A stretch of DNA of 64,000 bases from an uncultured Clostridia bacterium (GCA_946567425.1 CAMNXF010000013.1:1-64000); one strand, 5' to 3'. Numbered from the stretch's first letter, positions 39,314 to 48,762 are shown. Numbers and translations: made by a program. Notes: a model not told the origin generated them from the sequence alone.

Positions 39314-39742
39314 TTATGCCGAACGCTTATGTAACGACGAAACGATCTGCAAAACGATCCCCGCCGCTGTAAATGCAAGAACGGTTATTATCCAGATAAC
39401 GGTGCCCTGATGAGACGACAGATAGTATATACGATCAGGCGTCATATCGGGAGTGATGATTTTTTCATTATGCGATATGATAAGGTCGCCGAGAAGCTGC
39501 CCGATGATAACCCCCGTAAGGTTTCCGACGGTTACGGCATACGATACCGCGGTTTTATTGAATGCCGCGAGAATAAGCGCGGGCACCCAGATAAAGTAAT
39601 AAAGTCCGCGCGAGGTCCATTCAAACAGATAAACGTCCCGCAAAAGTGTTCGGGATAGCGCGTACAAGCCGCCAAATGCGATAACTGCTGCGGTCATTGC
39701 CGCAAGCCTGTTTTTTGAGTTTTGTGTTAAAACATTTGTCAT
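39314..39742 (-). CDS. Four-helix integral membrane protein, unknown
   Basis: 142 residues, about four membrane helices, with a middle loop carrying IISHNEKIITPDMTPDR. No family recognised. AAAGGAG site. Divergent from the response regulator across the GGTTACA boxes, so probably controlled by that two-component system. A link to stress or antimicrobial sensing is only inference. Confidence 0.65.
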   Translation of the reverse strand: MTNVLTQNSKNRLAAMTAAVIAFGGLYALSRTLLRDVYLFEWTSRGLYYFIWVPALILAAFNKTAVSYAVTVGNLTGVIIGQLLGDLIISHNEKIITPDMTPDRIYYLSSHQGTVIWIITVLAFTAAGIVLQIVSSLHKRSA

Positions 39743-39802
39743 AATAACGCTCCTTTCGGTTGTTTTTATGAATTTATTTTACCATATTACCGCAGCAAAT
39801 TC

Positions 39803-39862
39803 AACTACAAAAAGGTTACAATCGGGTTACAAAAAGGTTACAGTTTCCGCATAAAGGTTACA
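39803..39862. promoter_or_regulatory. Direct-repeat operator, GGTTACA boxes
   Basis: GGTTACA occurs at 39814, 39825, 39836 and 39856 (steps 11, 11, 20), with a weaker copy (AACTACA) one step earlier at 39803. Eleven-base-phased direct repeats are how OmpR/PhoB-family regulators bind, and such a regulator starts 105 bases on. Confidence 0.65.
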
Positions 39863-39966
39863 AATTGTAACTTTTTTCGTCAAATCATAAAAAATCGCGA
39901 AAAAATTGACGCTTTTTTGACTTTTTTGTTATATAATAAATATAGTTGTACTTAGGAGAAAAAGCC

Positions 39967-40662
39967 ATGCTCTACAAAATTCTTATCATAGACGACGAGC
40001 CTATGCTGACGCAGCTGCTGTCCGATCATCTCGGCGACAGCGGATATATTACGTTTGCCGCAAACAGCGCGGAAGAGGCGCTCCCGCTGCTTTCAAACGC
40101 GCCCGACCTTATTCTGCTCGACATAAATATGCCCGGAATGGACGGACTGGAGCTTTGCAAGTCGATACGCGAACATATAGACTGTCCGATAGTTTTCCTT
40201 ACCGCGAGGATAACCGAGCAGGACAAGGTGAACGGTTTTCTTACGGGCGGCGACGATTACATCACAAAGCCGTTCAGTCTTGTGGAGGTCACGGCGAGGG
40301 TAGCCGCTCACCTGCGCCGCGACGAGCGTTCGCGCGACGCGTGCAGCCGCGCGGCACACCGTCTTGTCACATCGCAGGAGCTCATCGTAAATTTGTCGAG
40401 CAGAACGGTCCATTTTAAAGAAAACGAGATACTGTTCTCGAGACGCGAGTTTGACATCATCGAATACCTGATAACGAACGCGGGACAGGTGTTCGACCGG
40501 GAGAGCCTGTACGAAGCGGTCTGGGGACTGGATGCGGAGGGCGACAACAGCGTCGTCAAGGAGCATATCCGCAAGATACGCCAAAAGCTCGCCGACGCAA
40601 CCGGAAAAGACGATTACATTGAGACTGTATGGGGAGTAGGATACAGATGGAAAAAGCATTAA
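39967..40662 (+). CDS. OmpR/PhoB-family response regulator
   Basis: 231 residues from ATG 39967 (TAGGAG upstream; the track's 39946 start precedes the ribosome site). Receiver domain with phospho-acceptor Asp in LLDINMPGMDG, acidic pair IIDDEP, then Lys in GGDDYITKPFS. C-terminal winged helix (FSRREFDIIEYLITNAGQVFDRESLYEAVWG). Its last 16 bases overlap the sensor kinase gene. Probably autoregulated through the GGTTACA boxes. Confidence 0.92.
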   Translation: MLYKILIIDDEPMLTQLLSDHLGDSGYITFAANSAEEALPLLSNAPDLILLDINMPGMDGLELCKSIREHIDCPIVFLTARITEQDKVNGFLTGGDDYITKPFSLVEVTARVAAHLRRDERSRDACSRAAHRLVTSQELIVNLSSRTVHFKENEILFSRREFDIIEYLITNAGQVFDRESLYEAVWGLDAEGDNSVVKEHIRKIRQKLADATGKDDYIETVWGVGYRWKKH

Positions 40663-42005
40663 AGGGCAAGATGAGACTTCGCGCCGATTTTATAAAATAC
40701 GTCACGGCTACGTTTGTGTGCGCGGCGGTGCTGTCGCTTATTGCAATATTGGGCTGTACCGCGGTGCGCGAACATCTTGTGCCGAACTCGGACAAGGTAT
40801 ATCTGAACTGGACGGACACCCCCGAAGATCCTTACGAAAAGGACGTAAAGCCGCACATGGGGTTTATAATGCTCACCCTCTCGGAGCCGTCGGATACCAA
40901 TCCGTTTTATACCGATGACGCGCACACAAACCGCGTCGCAAGATTGGGTCCTGAGCTTCTCGGATTTTATGAAATAGGCGACAGAGGCTTCTATGCCAAC
41001 GTCGCAAACAGCAAGGGCGTGGACGTTTGCGTTACCAGAGTGTATAATTCCCCCGATAGCCTTACCCCGAAGCGCAAATTCGTATACTACGCGAGCGGCG
41101 CGGCTATGATTGCCGTGCCGGTTTTGCTGTCTCTGGCGGGAGTGCTTATGTGCGGATTTGTGTTTTACGAGGAAAAACTGAAAAAGCCTATCGATGTGCT
41201 GTCCGCGGCTACGGAAAAAATCGCCGCGCAGGATCTTGATTTCACCGTCGGATATAACGCGCCCGACGAGCTGGGTACTCTGTGCGGTTCGTTTGAGCAG
41301 ATGCGCACTGCGCTGCGGGAAAATAACGAAAAAATGTGGCAGATGCTTACGGAGCGGCGTCAGCTTCAAGCGTCGGTTGCGCACGACCTCCGCAACCCTA
41401 TCGCGATAATAAAGGGGCACGCGGAATATCTCAAAATAAATGTCGAAAGAGGGAGACTGAACGGGAAAAAAATTCTTTCGGTGTCCGATAATATCGCTGA
41501 CGCTGCGGAAAGACTGGCGCATTACACCGAGTCTATACGCACGCTTAATCACCTCGAGGATCTCGAGATCAAGCGCTCCAAGGTGAATTTCGTGAAGCTG
41601 TTTGACGAAATACGCGAGGATCTCGCGGCAATGTCAAAGCAGAGCGGGATAACCGTGCGGTCCGAGCAGAGCGTCGGAAAGCGCGTTCTTAACCTCGACG
41701 AACAGGCGCTTTACCGCATTATCGAAAACCTTGTCGGAAACGCGCTCAGGTTTGCCGAAAAGAAGATAACGGTGAAATTTTCCTACGCCGACGGCAGACT
41801 TTCCGTGCGGGTATCGGACGATGGCTGCGGCTTTTCGGACAAGGTGCTTAAGGCCCGCGACCGCTGTTTTGTCACTGACAGAAGCGATTCGACTCACTCG
41901 GGACTGGGACTTACTATCTGCCGCATACTCTTGCGCAAACACGGCGGAGAATTAACTATCGGAAATATGAACGGCGCGTTTGTGGAGTTTTTTTTGAACG
42001 CTTGA
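40647..42005 (+). CDS. Sensor histidine kinase
   Basis: 452 residues from ATG 40647 with GGAG upstream. Two membrane helices flank a roughly 110-residue extracellular sensor, followed by HAMP, the H box SVAHDLRNPIAIIKGHAEYL, N box NLVGNALRFAE, G1 SDDGCGF and G2 HSGLGLTICRILLRKHGG. HPK of the class paired with OmpR regulators. Signal unknown. Followed 53 bases later by lipoproteins and an ABC exporter that may be its targets. Confidence 0.9.
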   Translation: MEKALKGKMRLRADFIKYVTATFVCAAVLSLIAILGCTAVREHLVPNSDKVYLNWTDTPEDPYEKDVKPHMGFIMLTLSEPSDTNPFYTDDAHTNRVARLGPELLGFYEIGDRGFYANVANSKGVDVCVTRVYNSPDSLTPKRKFVYYASGAAMIAVPVLLSLAGVLMCGFVFYEEKLKKPIDVLSAATEKIAAQDLDFTVGYNAPDELGTLCGSFEQMRTALRENNEKMWQMLTERRQLQASVAHDLRNPIAIIKGHAEYLKINVERGRLNGKKILSVSDNIADAAERLAHYTESIRTLNHLEDLEIKRSKVNFVKLFDEIREDLAAMSKQSGITVRSEQSVGKRVLNLDEQALYRIIENLVGNALRFAEKKITVKFSYADGRLSVRVSDDGCGFSDKVLKARDRCFVTDRSDSTHSGLGLTICRILLRKHGGELTIGNMNGAFVEFFLNA

Positions 42006-42058
42006 CGGAAATTTGACTTTTATGGTTTATAATTAAAAAAACGAAAGGTGGAAAGACC

Positions 42059-43561
42059 ATGAAAAAAATAATTTCCGTTATAAACGCTGCGGCATTGGCG
42101 CTCGCGCTTTGCGCTTGCGGCAAGACAGACGGTAATTCGAAGAGCAGTCCCGAGATCGGTACGGGCGATATCGAAAGTTATTCGCCGAACTCAAATTCAA
42201 CCTCAGACCCAAACGAAAGCAAGGTCTTGACAGAACAGAATGCTCCTGTAAATGAAAACAGTACGCAAAGCACACCGACCGAAGATAAAAAATTAACGCT
42301 GCTGTATACGGAAAACCACTCACCCATGAGGATCGGCTGCGGCACAGAAAGCGGCTATTACAGCATACAATCCAACGTCACGGAAGAGAACCGCTGCATC
42401 ACCTATGTCGACTACGCTACCAAGCAGGAGGTCGTTCTCTGCTCGGACAGCTCCTGCAAGCATGATTCGGAGCGCTGCACGGCGATTTTGTCCAACTATG
42501 ATTCGCAATTCTGCGAGATATTCTTCTATAAGAATCATCTGTATTATCTTAATATTGACAATGATGACGAGGGAGCGATCTCTGCCGGATGGACGTTCCC
42601 AAAGGGCGAGGATTACAGTAACGCGATATATATGGCCAATCAGCAATTATACAGAATGAACCCCGACGGCACAAACAGAGAACTCGTATATACTTTCGGC
42701 GAAAACGAGAAGGTCGAGCATTTTGCGGTCGGTGACGGAGACTGTATATGGTTTATCACCAAAGAGCCGACTATCGAACGCTACGAAAAAACGGGAGCGG
42801 TGCGCTACGGCTCGAAAAACCGCGCCGCCGTGCGTCTCGACCTTAACGAGCGCAAAATCGTGGAACAAATTCCCATTTCCTTCAAGGACAACATTGACAA
42901 GCAATTTATCGGCGTATGCGGCAGCAGAATGATCTTCGGCGGCATAGCGTACCCCGACGGAAAAAGCGCGTTCGATTATATGGATATACTCACACCAAGC
43001 CCCATTGTCGGGGATACGTCGGATACGGACGAGTATCTTGAATTTATGAGCAGGTGCGAATATGCGTTTTTCATGCTGGACGTTAACGACAAAACAATGA
43101 GGCAGATATACCGCACGGGCTTTGACGAAATTTCACTTGACTACACTCAGATAGGCGAACAGCTGTACATTCCCGCGAGAAACGACACCGCGTCCGCGTT
43201 TGTGCTTGACCTGAACACTGGGAAAACCGAGGAGTTTCCTGTGCCCGAGGGATATAAATTGGACGGCTTTGTCGGGGAGCGCCCGTTATATATAACAACT
43301 GACGGCGGGTATAGGCGCTATATCGCCGATCCCGACACGGGCGAGATGAAAAACTGGATATTTGACACGGGAACATATAATATTATCGCAACGCGCTCCG
43401 ACAGCGTTCTGGTGATCTTCAAAACCGTCGGCGAGCCTACGCCCGACGGCGGACTGCTTAACCCTTACGACTTACTCGCACTAATATCCCTTGATGACTT
43501 GTACAATGGTCGGAAAAATTTTGAGCCTGTCAATATGCTGGAAAGGAAAATGAGAACATGA
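42059..43561 (+). CDS. Large lipoprotein with Cys-His motif, probable sensor or binding protein
   Basis: 500 residues. Lipoprotein signal MKKIISVINAAALALALCAC; Ser/Asn-rich linker; then a domain with repeated YxxDYATKQEVVLCSDSSCKH and RCTAIL, a Cys-His pattern widespread in Clostridia lipoproteins with propeller-like bodies. Later parts contain WFITKEP, DYTQIGEQLYIP and YRRYIADPDTGEM strands. Outer-membrane-face anchored. The ATG has GGTGG upstream, and its stop overlaps the next start (ATGA). Confidence 0.7.
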   Translation: MKKIISVINAAALALALCACGKTDGNSKSSPEIGTGDIESYSPNSNSTSDPNESKVLTEQNAPVNENSTQSTPTEDKKLTLLYTENHSPMRIGCGTESGYYSIQSNVTEENRCITYVDYATKQEVVLCSDSSCKHDSERCTAILSNYDSQFCEIFFYKNHLYYLNIDNDDEGAISAGWTFPKGEDYSNAIYMANQQLYRMNPDGTNRELVYTFGENEKVEHFAVGDGDCIWFITKEPTIERYEKTGAVRYGSKNRAAVRLDLNERKIVEQIPISFKDNIDKQFIGVCGSRMIFGGIAYPDGKSAFDYMDILTPSPIVGDTSDTDEYLEFMSRCEYAFFMLDVNDKTMRQIYRTGFDEISLDYTQIGEQLYIPARNDTASAFVLDLNTGKTEEFPVPEGYKLDGFVGERPLYITTDGGYRRYIADPDTGEMKNWIFDTGTYNIIATRSDSVLVIFKTVGEPTPDGGLLNPYDLLALISLDDLYNGRKNFEPVNMLERKMRT

Positions 43562-43974
43562 AAAAAAAATTAACGTTGTTTCTCGCGGCGGCAATAACAC
43601 CGTCACTCATCGCCTGCAATAAGATGGGCGGCAGCTTGGAAAACGAAAGCGGCTCTTTATCAGGCGATACGTCCTCGACGGAACAAAGCACCTCCAAGGA
43701 AAATCCCGAAACCGATATACAGCTCGAAAAAACCGTGCTTAAAGAGCTTAAGGAAACTGCGGGAATATATTTCGAGGGATCTGTCTGCGGAATGGAAAAA
43801 AGATTATACTATATTGAAAAAGAGCGCATGGGCACGCATTGGGGATATGCTTATCATATTGACTATGCCACAAAGCAGGAGGTTTTTCTGTGCTCAAACA
43901 GCTTCTGCAAAACTACGGTGATGTCAATAAAATATTCTATTAAGGGCGGTGAACGATATGCATCTGGAGCTTGA
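43558..43974 (+). pseudogene. Truncated paralogue of the upstream lipoprotein
   Basis: 138 residues: signal MKKKLTLFLAAAITPSLIAC and linker, then YHIDYATKQEVFLCSNSFCK, matching the same block in the gene before it (YVDYATKQEVVLCSDSSCK). At this point it breaks into unrelated residues (TTVMSIKYSIKGGERYASGA) and ends, overlapping the start of the ABC ATPase. A deletion has fused its front to the ATPase leader, so about 350 residues are missing. The short product could still be made and lipidated. Confidence 0.65.
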
Positions 43975-44683
43975 AAACATTACCAAAAAGTACGGAGAAA
44001 AACGCGCGCTAAACAACGTTTCAATATCGTTCTCCGAAGGAATATACGGCTTGCTCGGACCTAATGGCGCGGGCAAATCAACAATGATGAACATAATTAC
44101 GGGCAACCTGAAGCCGACTGTCGGCAGCGTTCGCTGGAACGGCGGGGACATCCGGAGGCTCGGCAGCGAATACCGCGCTGTGCTCGGCTACGCGCCGCAG
44201 CAGCAAGGGCTATACAACGCGTTTTCGGGCAGGAGATTTCTCTGCTATATGGCGACGCTGAAGAATATCCCGAGAAAGCAGATGAAGACCGAGATAGAGC
44301 GAGTGCTGTCCTACGTCAACCTCGCCGACGCGTCAAAAAAACCGATAGGCGCGTATTCGGGCGGAATGAAGCAGCGCATACTTATCGCGCAGGCGATACT
44401 CGGCGATCCGAAGATCATCATACTCGACGAGCCGACGGCAGGTCTCGACCCGAAAGAACGCGTGCGTATCCGAGAAAAGATAAAGGACATCTCGGGCGAT
44501 AAGATAATTCTCGTCTCAACGCACGTCGTTTCGGACATACAGTCGATCGCCAAGGAGATAATTCTGCTTAAGGACGGGGAGGTGCTCGACCACAACACCG
44601 TTGCGAACCTATGCGTCAAATACGGGAGCGTACAAGACCTCGAACAGGTCTATATGCGCCTTTTCGGGGAGGACGAGCACTGA
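43958..44683 (+). CDS. ABC transporter ATP-binding protein
   Basis: 241 residues from ATG 43958. Walker A GPNGAGKSTMMN, Q loop APQQQGLYNAF, signature YSGGMKQR, Walker B IIILDEPTAGLD and H loop STHVVSD all intact. Of the ABC-2 (drug/bacitracin export) class. The stop overlaps the permease start (TGATG). Motor of the exporter with the next gene. Confidence 0.92.
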   Translation: MHLELENITKKYGEKRALNNVSISFSEGIYGLLGPNGAGKSTMMNIITGNLKPTVGSVRWNGGDIRRLGSEYRAVLGYAPQQQGLYNAFSGRRFLCYMATLKNIPRKQMKTEIERVLSYVNLADASKKPIGAYSGGMKQRILIAQAILGDPKIIILDEPTAGLDPKERVRIREKIKDISGDKIILVSTHVVSDIQSIAKEIILLKDGEVLDHNTVANLCVKYGSVQDLEQVYMRLFGEDEH

Positions 44684-46962
44684 TGTTTAAACTGCTTCCA
44701 TATGAGCTTGGGAAGATATGGCGCAAAAAGAGCTTTCCCGCGCTTATGCTTTTGCTGCTTATCCTTAACGTTTTTCTGCTGTGGTATCTGAATGATCCTA
44801 ACGAATCGCAGCCGACGCTGTCCGCTTATAAGGCAATCTCAGCCGACATTGCCGCAAAATCTCCCGAAGAACAGACGGAGTATATCAACGAATTAACGGA
44901 AACCATGGAATGGGCTTCTATCGTCGACGAGATAATTCTGTTTCAGTCGTTTAATAACCCCAGAGCAACGGAACACGCCGAGTACCTGCTCGAAAACAAC
45001 CGCGAAATTTTTGAAAAATACAAGGACGCGTATGACAGCGGCAGCTTTCTGCGTTATACCGACAATATCGCAAAGGAAAACGCTCTCATAAAAGAGATCG
45101 CTTCCGAATATGACAGCGTCGCCGATTACGACAATTACATCGCCTCGATCGAGGAAAACAAAAACCGTCTCGGCGGTATTTCGATATTCGCCAAAAAAGA
45201 AGCGGAGAGCTTTTCAAGCCGCAACATCGAAAAAAGCTACGAAGATCACCTGAACCTCAATTCCTCTAATATCCGTTTTACGTCGTCAAAGGGCGTGCGA
45301 ATGGCAACCGAAAACACTATTACCGATCTGTTTATAATTCTGTCGATAATGCTCTTCGTGGGCGGACTTATCACCGAGGAAAAGGAAAAGGGTATGTTTT
45401 CGGTGACGCGCGCCACACGCCGCGGAATTGCGGAATGCATAGGCGCAAAGCTCATGGCACTGCTTATACAGAGCATTGCTATCGTGCTTTTACTGTACGG
45501 CAGCAATTTCGTTTACACTGCCGCGACAACCGGCATCGGCGACCTTTCCGCATCTATCCACTCCGTCGCAACGTTTCAGGAGAGCAGTCTTGACATTACG
45601 CTGCTTACGTATTTTCTGCTTGTGTTTTTTACTAAAGCTGCGGTGATATTCACGTTCGGCGCGGCTGTCACGGCGATTTCAGTAATCAGCTCGCGCAGCT
45701 TTGTGCCGCAGCTTTCGGCGGTGGGCTGGCTCGCGTTTAATTGGCTGACGTTCACATTTATTCCCGCGTATTCGATGTTCAATCCGCTAAAATATCTCTC
45801 GTTCTGGGGAATGATAAATCCGAAATTTCTCTATGGTGAATATCTCAACTTTAATATTTCTGAGCATCCAGTAAACCGCACTTCCGCTGCCGTTGTCGTG
45901 ATAGCGGTGCTGTTTGCGGCGGCAGTCGCGGCGATATTCCTCCTGTTCGCGAGGTTCGGAAGTACGGATATCAAAAGAACGCGCCGTGCTTCGCTTATTC
46001 CGTTCAGACCGCACTCAAGCCTGTTTGTTTATGAGGGCAGCAAGATATTGTTTACGGGAAAGGCGGTCATTGTGCTGCTGATCTTCGGTCTGCTTATCGT
46101 CTACGGTGACCTTAACCGCACTCGCACTCTCTCGGTAGGCGAGCAGTATTATTCCAAAATAATGAAAGAACTTGAGGGAGAACTCAACGACGAAAAGGAA
46201 CGGTTTATCTCTGAGGAAGGGCAGCGCTATGAAGATGCCTTTGCGCAGATAGACAATATCGAGGCGCTTATAAACTCGGGCGAACTGGACCGTATGACGG
46301 GCGAAAATATGAAATCGCACTGGTACGCCGTGACCGCTCTCTATCCTTATTTTCAGCGCGCCGAACTGCAGTACGATCACATTCTCGAAAAGGGCGGAGT
46401 GTTCATTTACGACACGGGATATCAGCATCTTTTCGGGAAGATCGACGATAATTTCACTGCCGATCTGCTTATGCTTTCAATTTGCATGGTTTTCGCGCTG
46501 GGGAACGTTCTGCCGATGGAGGAGCAGAAAAAATCGTGGAACCTGCTCTCCGCCACAGCAAGAGGCAGACGGAAAATAATATCACGGAAGATAACGGTAT
46601 GCGCCGTGTGCGCGGCAATTATGACCACGATACCTTTCGTTTGCCGAATGATCGTCACGTTTAAAACATATTCGCCCGCAATGTGGCAAAGTCCCGCAAA
46701 CTGTCTGCCTATGTATTACGAAAGCGGGATAGGTCTGCCGATATGGGTGTTTACAGGAGCAGTTTTGATGCTGCAGACGATCTCCGTTTTTATTGCGGCT
46801 GCGATAGTATTGCTTATCTCGGCGAACCGCAAGAGCTTTCTGCAAACGGTTTTTCTCGGGCTGATGATACTTGCCGTTCCTCTTACGCTCAGCGTAATGG
46901 GACTCGAACCCGCAAAATGGATAAGCGTTTATCCGCTGTACTCGATAACCAAGCTGATATAG
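44683..46962 (+). CDS. ABC-2-type permease
   Basis: 759 residues from ATG 44683 (GGGGAGG upstream, TGATG overlap). An N-terminal helix, a roughly 180-residue extracellular region, a block of about five helices, a second soluble segment (GEQYYSKIMKELEGELNDEKERF), then further helices: a two-fold duplicated ABC-2 membrane protein. Works with the ATPase, probably exporting an antimicrobial or a lipid-linked substrate under the nearby two-component system (inference). Confidence 0.8.
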   Translation: MFKLLPYELGKIWRKKSFPALMLLLLILNVFLLWYLNDPNESQPTLSAYKAISADIAAKSPEEQTEYINELTETMEWASIVDEIILFQSFNNPRATEHAEYLLENNREIFEKYKDAYDSGSFLRYTDNIAKENALIKEIASEYDSVADYDNYIASIEENKNRLGGISIFAKKEAESFSSRNIEKSYEDHLNLNSSNIRFTSSKGVRMATENTITDLFIILSIMLFVGGLITEEKEKGMFSVTRATRRGIAECIGAKLMALLIQSIAIVLLLYGSNFVYTAATTGIGDLSASIHSVATFQESSLDITLLTYFLLVFFTKAAVIFTFGAAVTAISVISSRSFVPQLSAVGWLAFNWLTFTFIPAYSMFNPLKYLSFWGMINPKFLYGEYLNFNISEHPVNRTSAAVVVIAVLFAAAVAAIFLLFARFGSTDIKRTRRASLIPFRPHSSLFVYEGSKILFTGKAVIVLLIFGLLIVYGDLNRTRTLSVGEQYYSKIMKELEGELNDEKERFISEEGQRYEDAFAQIDNIEALINSGELDRMTGENMKSHWYAVTALYPYFQRAELQYDHILEKGGVFIYDTGYQHLFGKIDDNFTADLLMLSICMVFALGNVLPMEEQKKSWNLLSATARGRRKIISRKITVCAVCAAIMTTIPFVCRMIVTFKTYSPAMWQSPANCLPMYYESGIGLPIWVFTGAVLMLQTISVFIAAAIVLLISANRKSFLQTVFLGLMILAVPLTLSVMGLEPAKWISVYPLYSITKLI

Positions 46963-46983
46963 TGTATAACCGAACAAAGCATT

Positions 46984-47013
46984 ATCCCCGACGACATAAA
47001 AATCGTCGGGGAT
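46984..47013. terminator. Bidirectional terminator
   Basis: ATCCCCGACGA/TCGTCGGGGAT between the converging permease and Gly/Asn-repeat genes. Confidence 0.9.
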
Positions 47014-47017
47014 AGTT

Positions 47018-47260
47018 TTAATGATGTCCGCCGTGATGTCCGTTTCCGTTGCCGCAGCCGTAGCCATTTCCGTTACCATAACCGTTTCCGTTACCATAAC
47101 CGTTTCCGCTGCCATAGCCATTTCCATTGCCGTAACCGTTATCGTTACCATAACCGTTTCCGTTGCCGTTGCCGTAGCCGTTTCCGTTGCCGTCATCGTT
47201 ACTGTTACCATAACCGTTTCCGTATCCGTTACCGCAGCCGTTGCCATAAACGCATTCGCT
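47018..47260 (-). repeat. GNGYGNGNG-coding minisatellite
   Basis: Irregular repeats of GGTAACGGATACGG-type units (6-18 bp) encode the Gly/Asn/Tyr tail. Such arrays change length by slippage and confuse ORF callers on the opposite strand. Confidence 0.8.
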
Positions 47261-48106
47261 GCCGAAATGGCAGTCCTCGTTATGCGTATGCTGAACGCAG
47301 CGCGAACGAATGCAGCGCCCCTCGCATTCCCCCGCAAGGCAGATCGCGTAGCCGCAACCCTCGGCAGGAGTAAAATTCTCTAATTCTTCGCGGGTAAACA
47401 GCACGCTCAAATGATTTTCGTTTAACGGGCACGTTGTGTATCCACACGAATTTTCATATTTGCACTGTGCATTCCACTCGCAGTCGCTGGTAAACCCTCC
47501 ATCCTTGTAAGTCTCAACGACAACCTCAAAAAGATATTCTTCCTGATTGTCTGTTTCAACAAATTCATTCAGCGCCCCCTTTAGCGGCTCGCTGTAATAT
47601 ACCGTTCCGTTTGCGGGTGCGTCAAACGTGCCGGAGCTTACTTGGGGATATTCGGTGATTATTGAACGGTACATCGGAGATTGATCGGACGGCGTACTCG
47701 TTGCATTACCGTCTGTTGATGCAATGATATTATCTGCGTTGCCGGAAGTTGCGCCGTCTAATGTTGTTCGATCGGACGATGTGCCTGTTGCATTGCTGTC
47801 TGTTGATGCAATGATATTATCCGCGTTGCCTGAAGCCGCTCCGTCTGATACTGAAACGCGGTCATCGACTGTATCGCTTTCCTTGCTGTGATTTTCGCCG
47901 TCGTTGGCGAATTGCCCCTCCAACAAAACCATATCCGCATCGCGCACGGAATTTCTCCACGCGCCGAATCCGACCGCTCCCGCGATCAGCAGGCAGCTCG
48001 CAGCAGAACCTATTTTAATAAGCGTTCGTCTGCGTTTATTGTTATGCTCGATAATTTCTTCACTGCGCCGAAATACGCTTTCGGCGACTTCGTTATAATT
48101 CTTCAT
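47018..48106 (-). CDS. Sigma-linked membrane protein with Cys-rich and Gly/Asn-repeat tail
   Basis: 362 residues from ATG 48106 (AAGGAGGG upstream); the start lies inside the end of the sigma gene (14-base overlap). Cytoplasmic N-terminus, one membrane helix (about 35-52), a disordered Ser/Thr/Asp segment with an 87-bp tandem repeat, a Cys-rich domain (CEWNAQCKYENSCGYTTC, CEGRCIRSRC), and a roughly 75-residue GNGYGNGNG repeat ending HHGGHH. Anti-sigma position and topology fit, but no zinc anti-sigma motif is seen. The tail looks like a metal-binding or self-assembling surface domain. Confidence 0.75.
   Translation of the reverse strand: MKNYNEVAESVFRRSEEIIEHNNKRRRTLIKIGSAASCLLIAGAVGFGAWRNSVRDADMVLLEGQFANDGENHSKESDTVDDRVSVSDGAASGNADNIIASTDSNATGTSSDRTTLDGATSGNADNIIASTDGNATSTPSDQSPMYRSIITEYPQVSSGTFDAPANGTVYYSEPLKGALNEFVETDNQEEYLFEVVVETYKDGGFTSDCEWNAQCKYENSCGYTTCPLNENHLSVLFTREELENFTPAEGCGYAICLAGECEGRCIRSRCVQHTHNEDCHFGSECVYGNGCGNGYGNGYGNSNDDGNGNGYGNGNGNGYGNDNGYGNGNGYGSGNGYGNGNGYGNGNGYGCGNGNGHHGGHH
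47683..47856 (-). repeat. 87-bp tandem duplication inside the sigma-linked gene
   Basis: Two copies (47683-47769 and 47770-47856) encode SGNADNIIASTD(S/G)NAT plus a Ser/Thr-rich spacer, in frame (29 codons). Confidence 0.7.
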
Positions 48107-48650
48107 AAACAAAGCCCTCCTTTTCAAGCTCCGATTTTAACGACTGTTTGCCGCGGTAGATCAGGTTCTCTATCTGGCGGCAACTTTTCTTCATTACCGC
48201 CGCGATCTCAGCGTTGGGCAAATCCTCAAAAAACGAGAGGTACAGCACGGTACGATACTCTTCCCTGATTTTGCCCATTGCGCGGTGAAGCATTATTTTC
48301 TGCTCCTCTTTAAGGTATTCATGTTCGAGATCATTCTCGTCGGCAAAAATATCCTCCAACTCCTCAATGGGGGTATCCGTCCACCTTGAGTTGCGCCGGA
48401 ACCAATCTATTGCCGCATTTCTGCCTATCGTATATAGCCACGTCTTGAACGAAAATTTCTCGGAAAAGCGGGGCTTTTTTACGACGAGTTTCACGAAGAC
48501 GTCTTCCATTATCTCCTCGGCGATATGTATGTTTTTGACATAACCGTTCAGATACAAGATAAGTCCGTCCTTGTAGTCCCTTATTATTTCAACGATACCG
48601 CTCTCATCACCGGCAAGGAAACGGCGGTAGCTACTTGCACCGTTATCCAT
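48093..48650 (-). CDS. ECF-type RNA polymerase sigma factor
   Basis: 185 residues: region 2 (IAEEIMEDVFVKLVVKKPRF, FKTWLYTIGRNAAIDWFRR) and region 4 (YRTVLYLSFFEDLPNAEIAAVMKKSCRQIENLIYRGKQSLK). It directs polymerase to a set of stress genes and is expected to be held by a membrane partner, here the overlapping downstream gene. GGAGAGG site. The target promoter is not known; no second copy of its own promoter motif was found by eye. Confidence 0.9.
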   Translation of the reverse strand: MDNGASSYRRFLAGDESGIVEIIRDYKDGLILYLNGYVKNIHIAEEIMEDVFVKLVVKKPRFSEKFSFKTWLYTIGRNAAIDWFRRNSRWTDTPIEELEDIFADENDLEHEYLKEEQKIMLHRAMGKIREEYRTVLYLSFFEDLPNAEIAAVMKKSCRQIENLIYRGKQSLKSELEKEGFVYEEL

Positions 48651-48722
48651 GACCTCTCCTTTCCGAAAGAAATTTTTCCCTTCACTTATTAAACGCAGCG
48701 AAACTTAAAAACTCTCACCACG

Positions 48723-48756
48723 AAAAAAAAATCCTCCGAAAAATACGGAGGATTTT
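48723..48756 (-). terminator. Terminator of the chemoreceptor gene
   Basis: AAAATCCTCCG/CGGAGGATTTT followed by a run of T on the minus strand, immediately after the stop. Confidence 0.92.
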
Positions 48757-48762
48757 CGCGTT

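Noticed and set aside
47018-47260. CRISPR-like array
   Set aside because: Repeats are short, irregular and coding (GNGYGN); no spacers or cas genes.
47021-47383. Val/Ile/Ser-repeat ORF on the plus strand
   Set aside because: Shadow of the Gly/Asn repeat in the sigma-linked gene.
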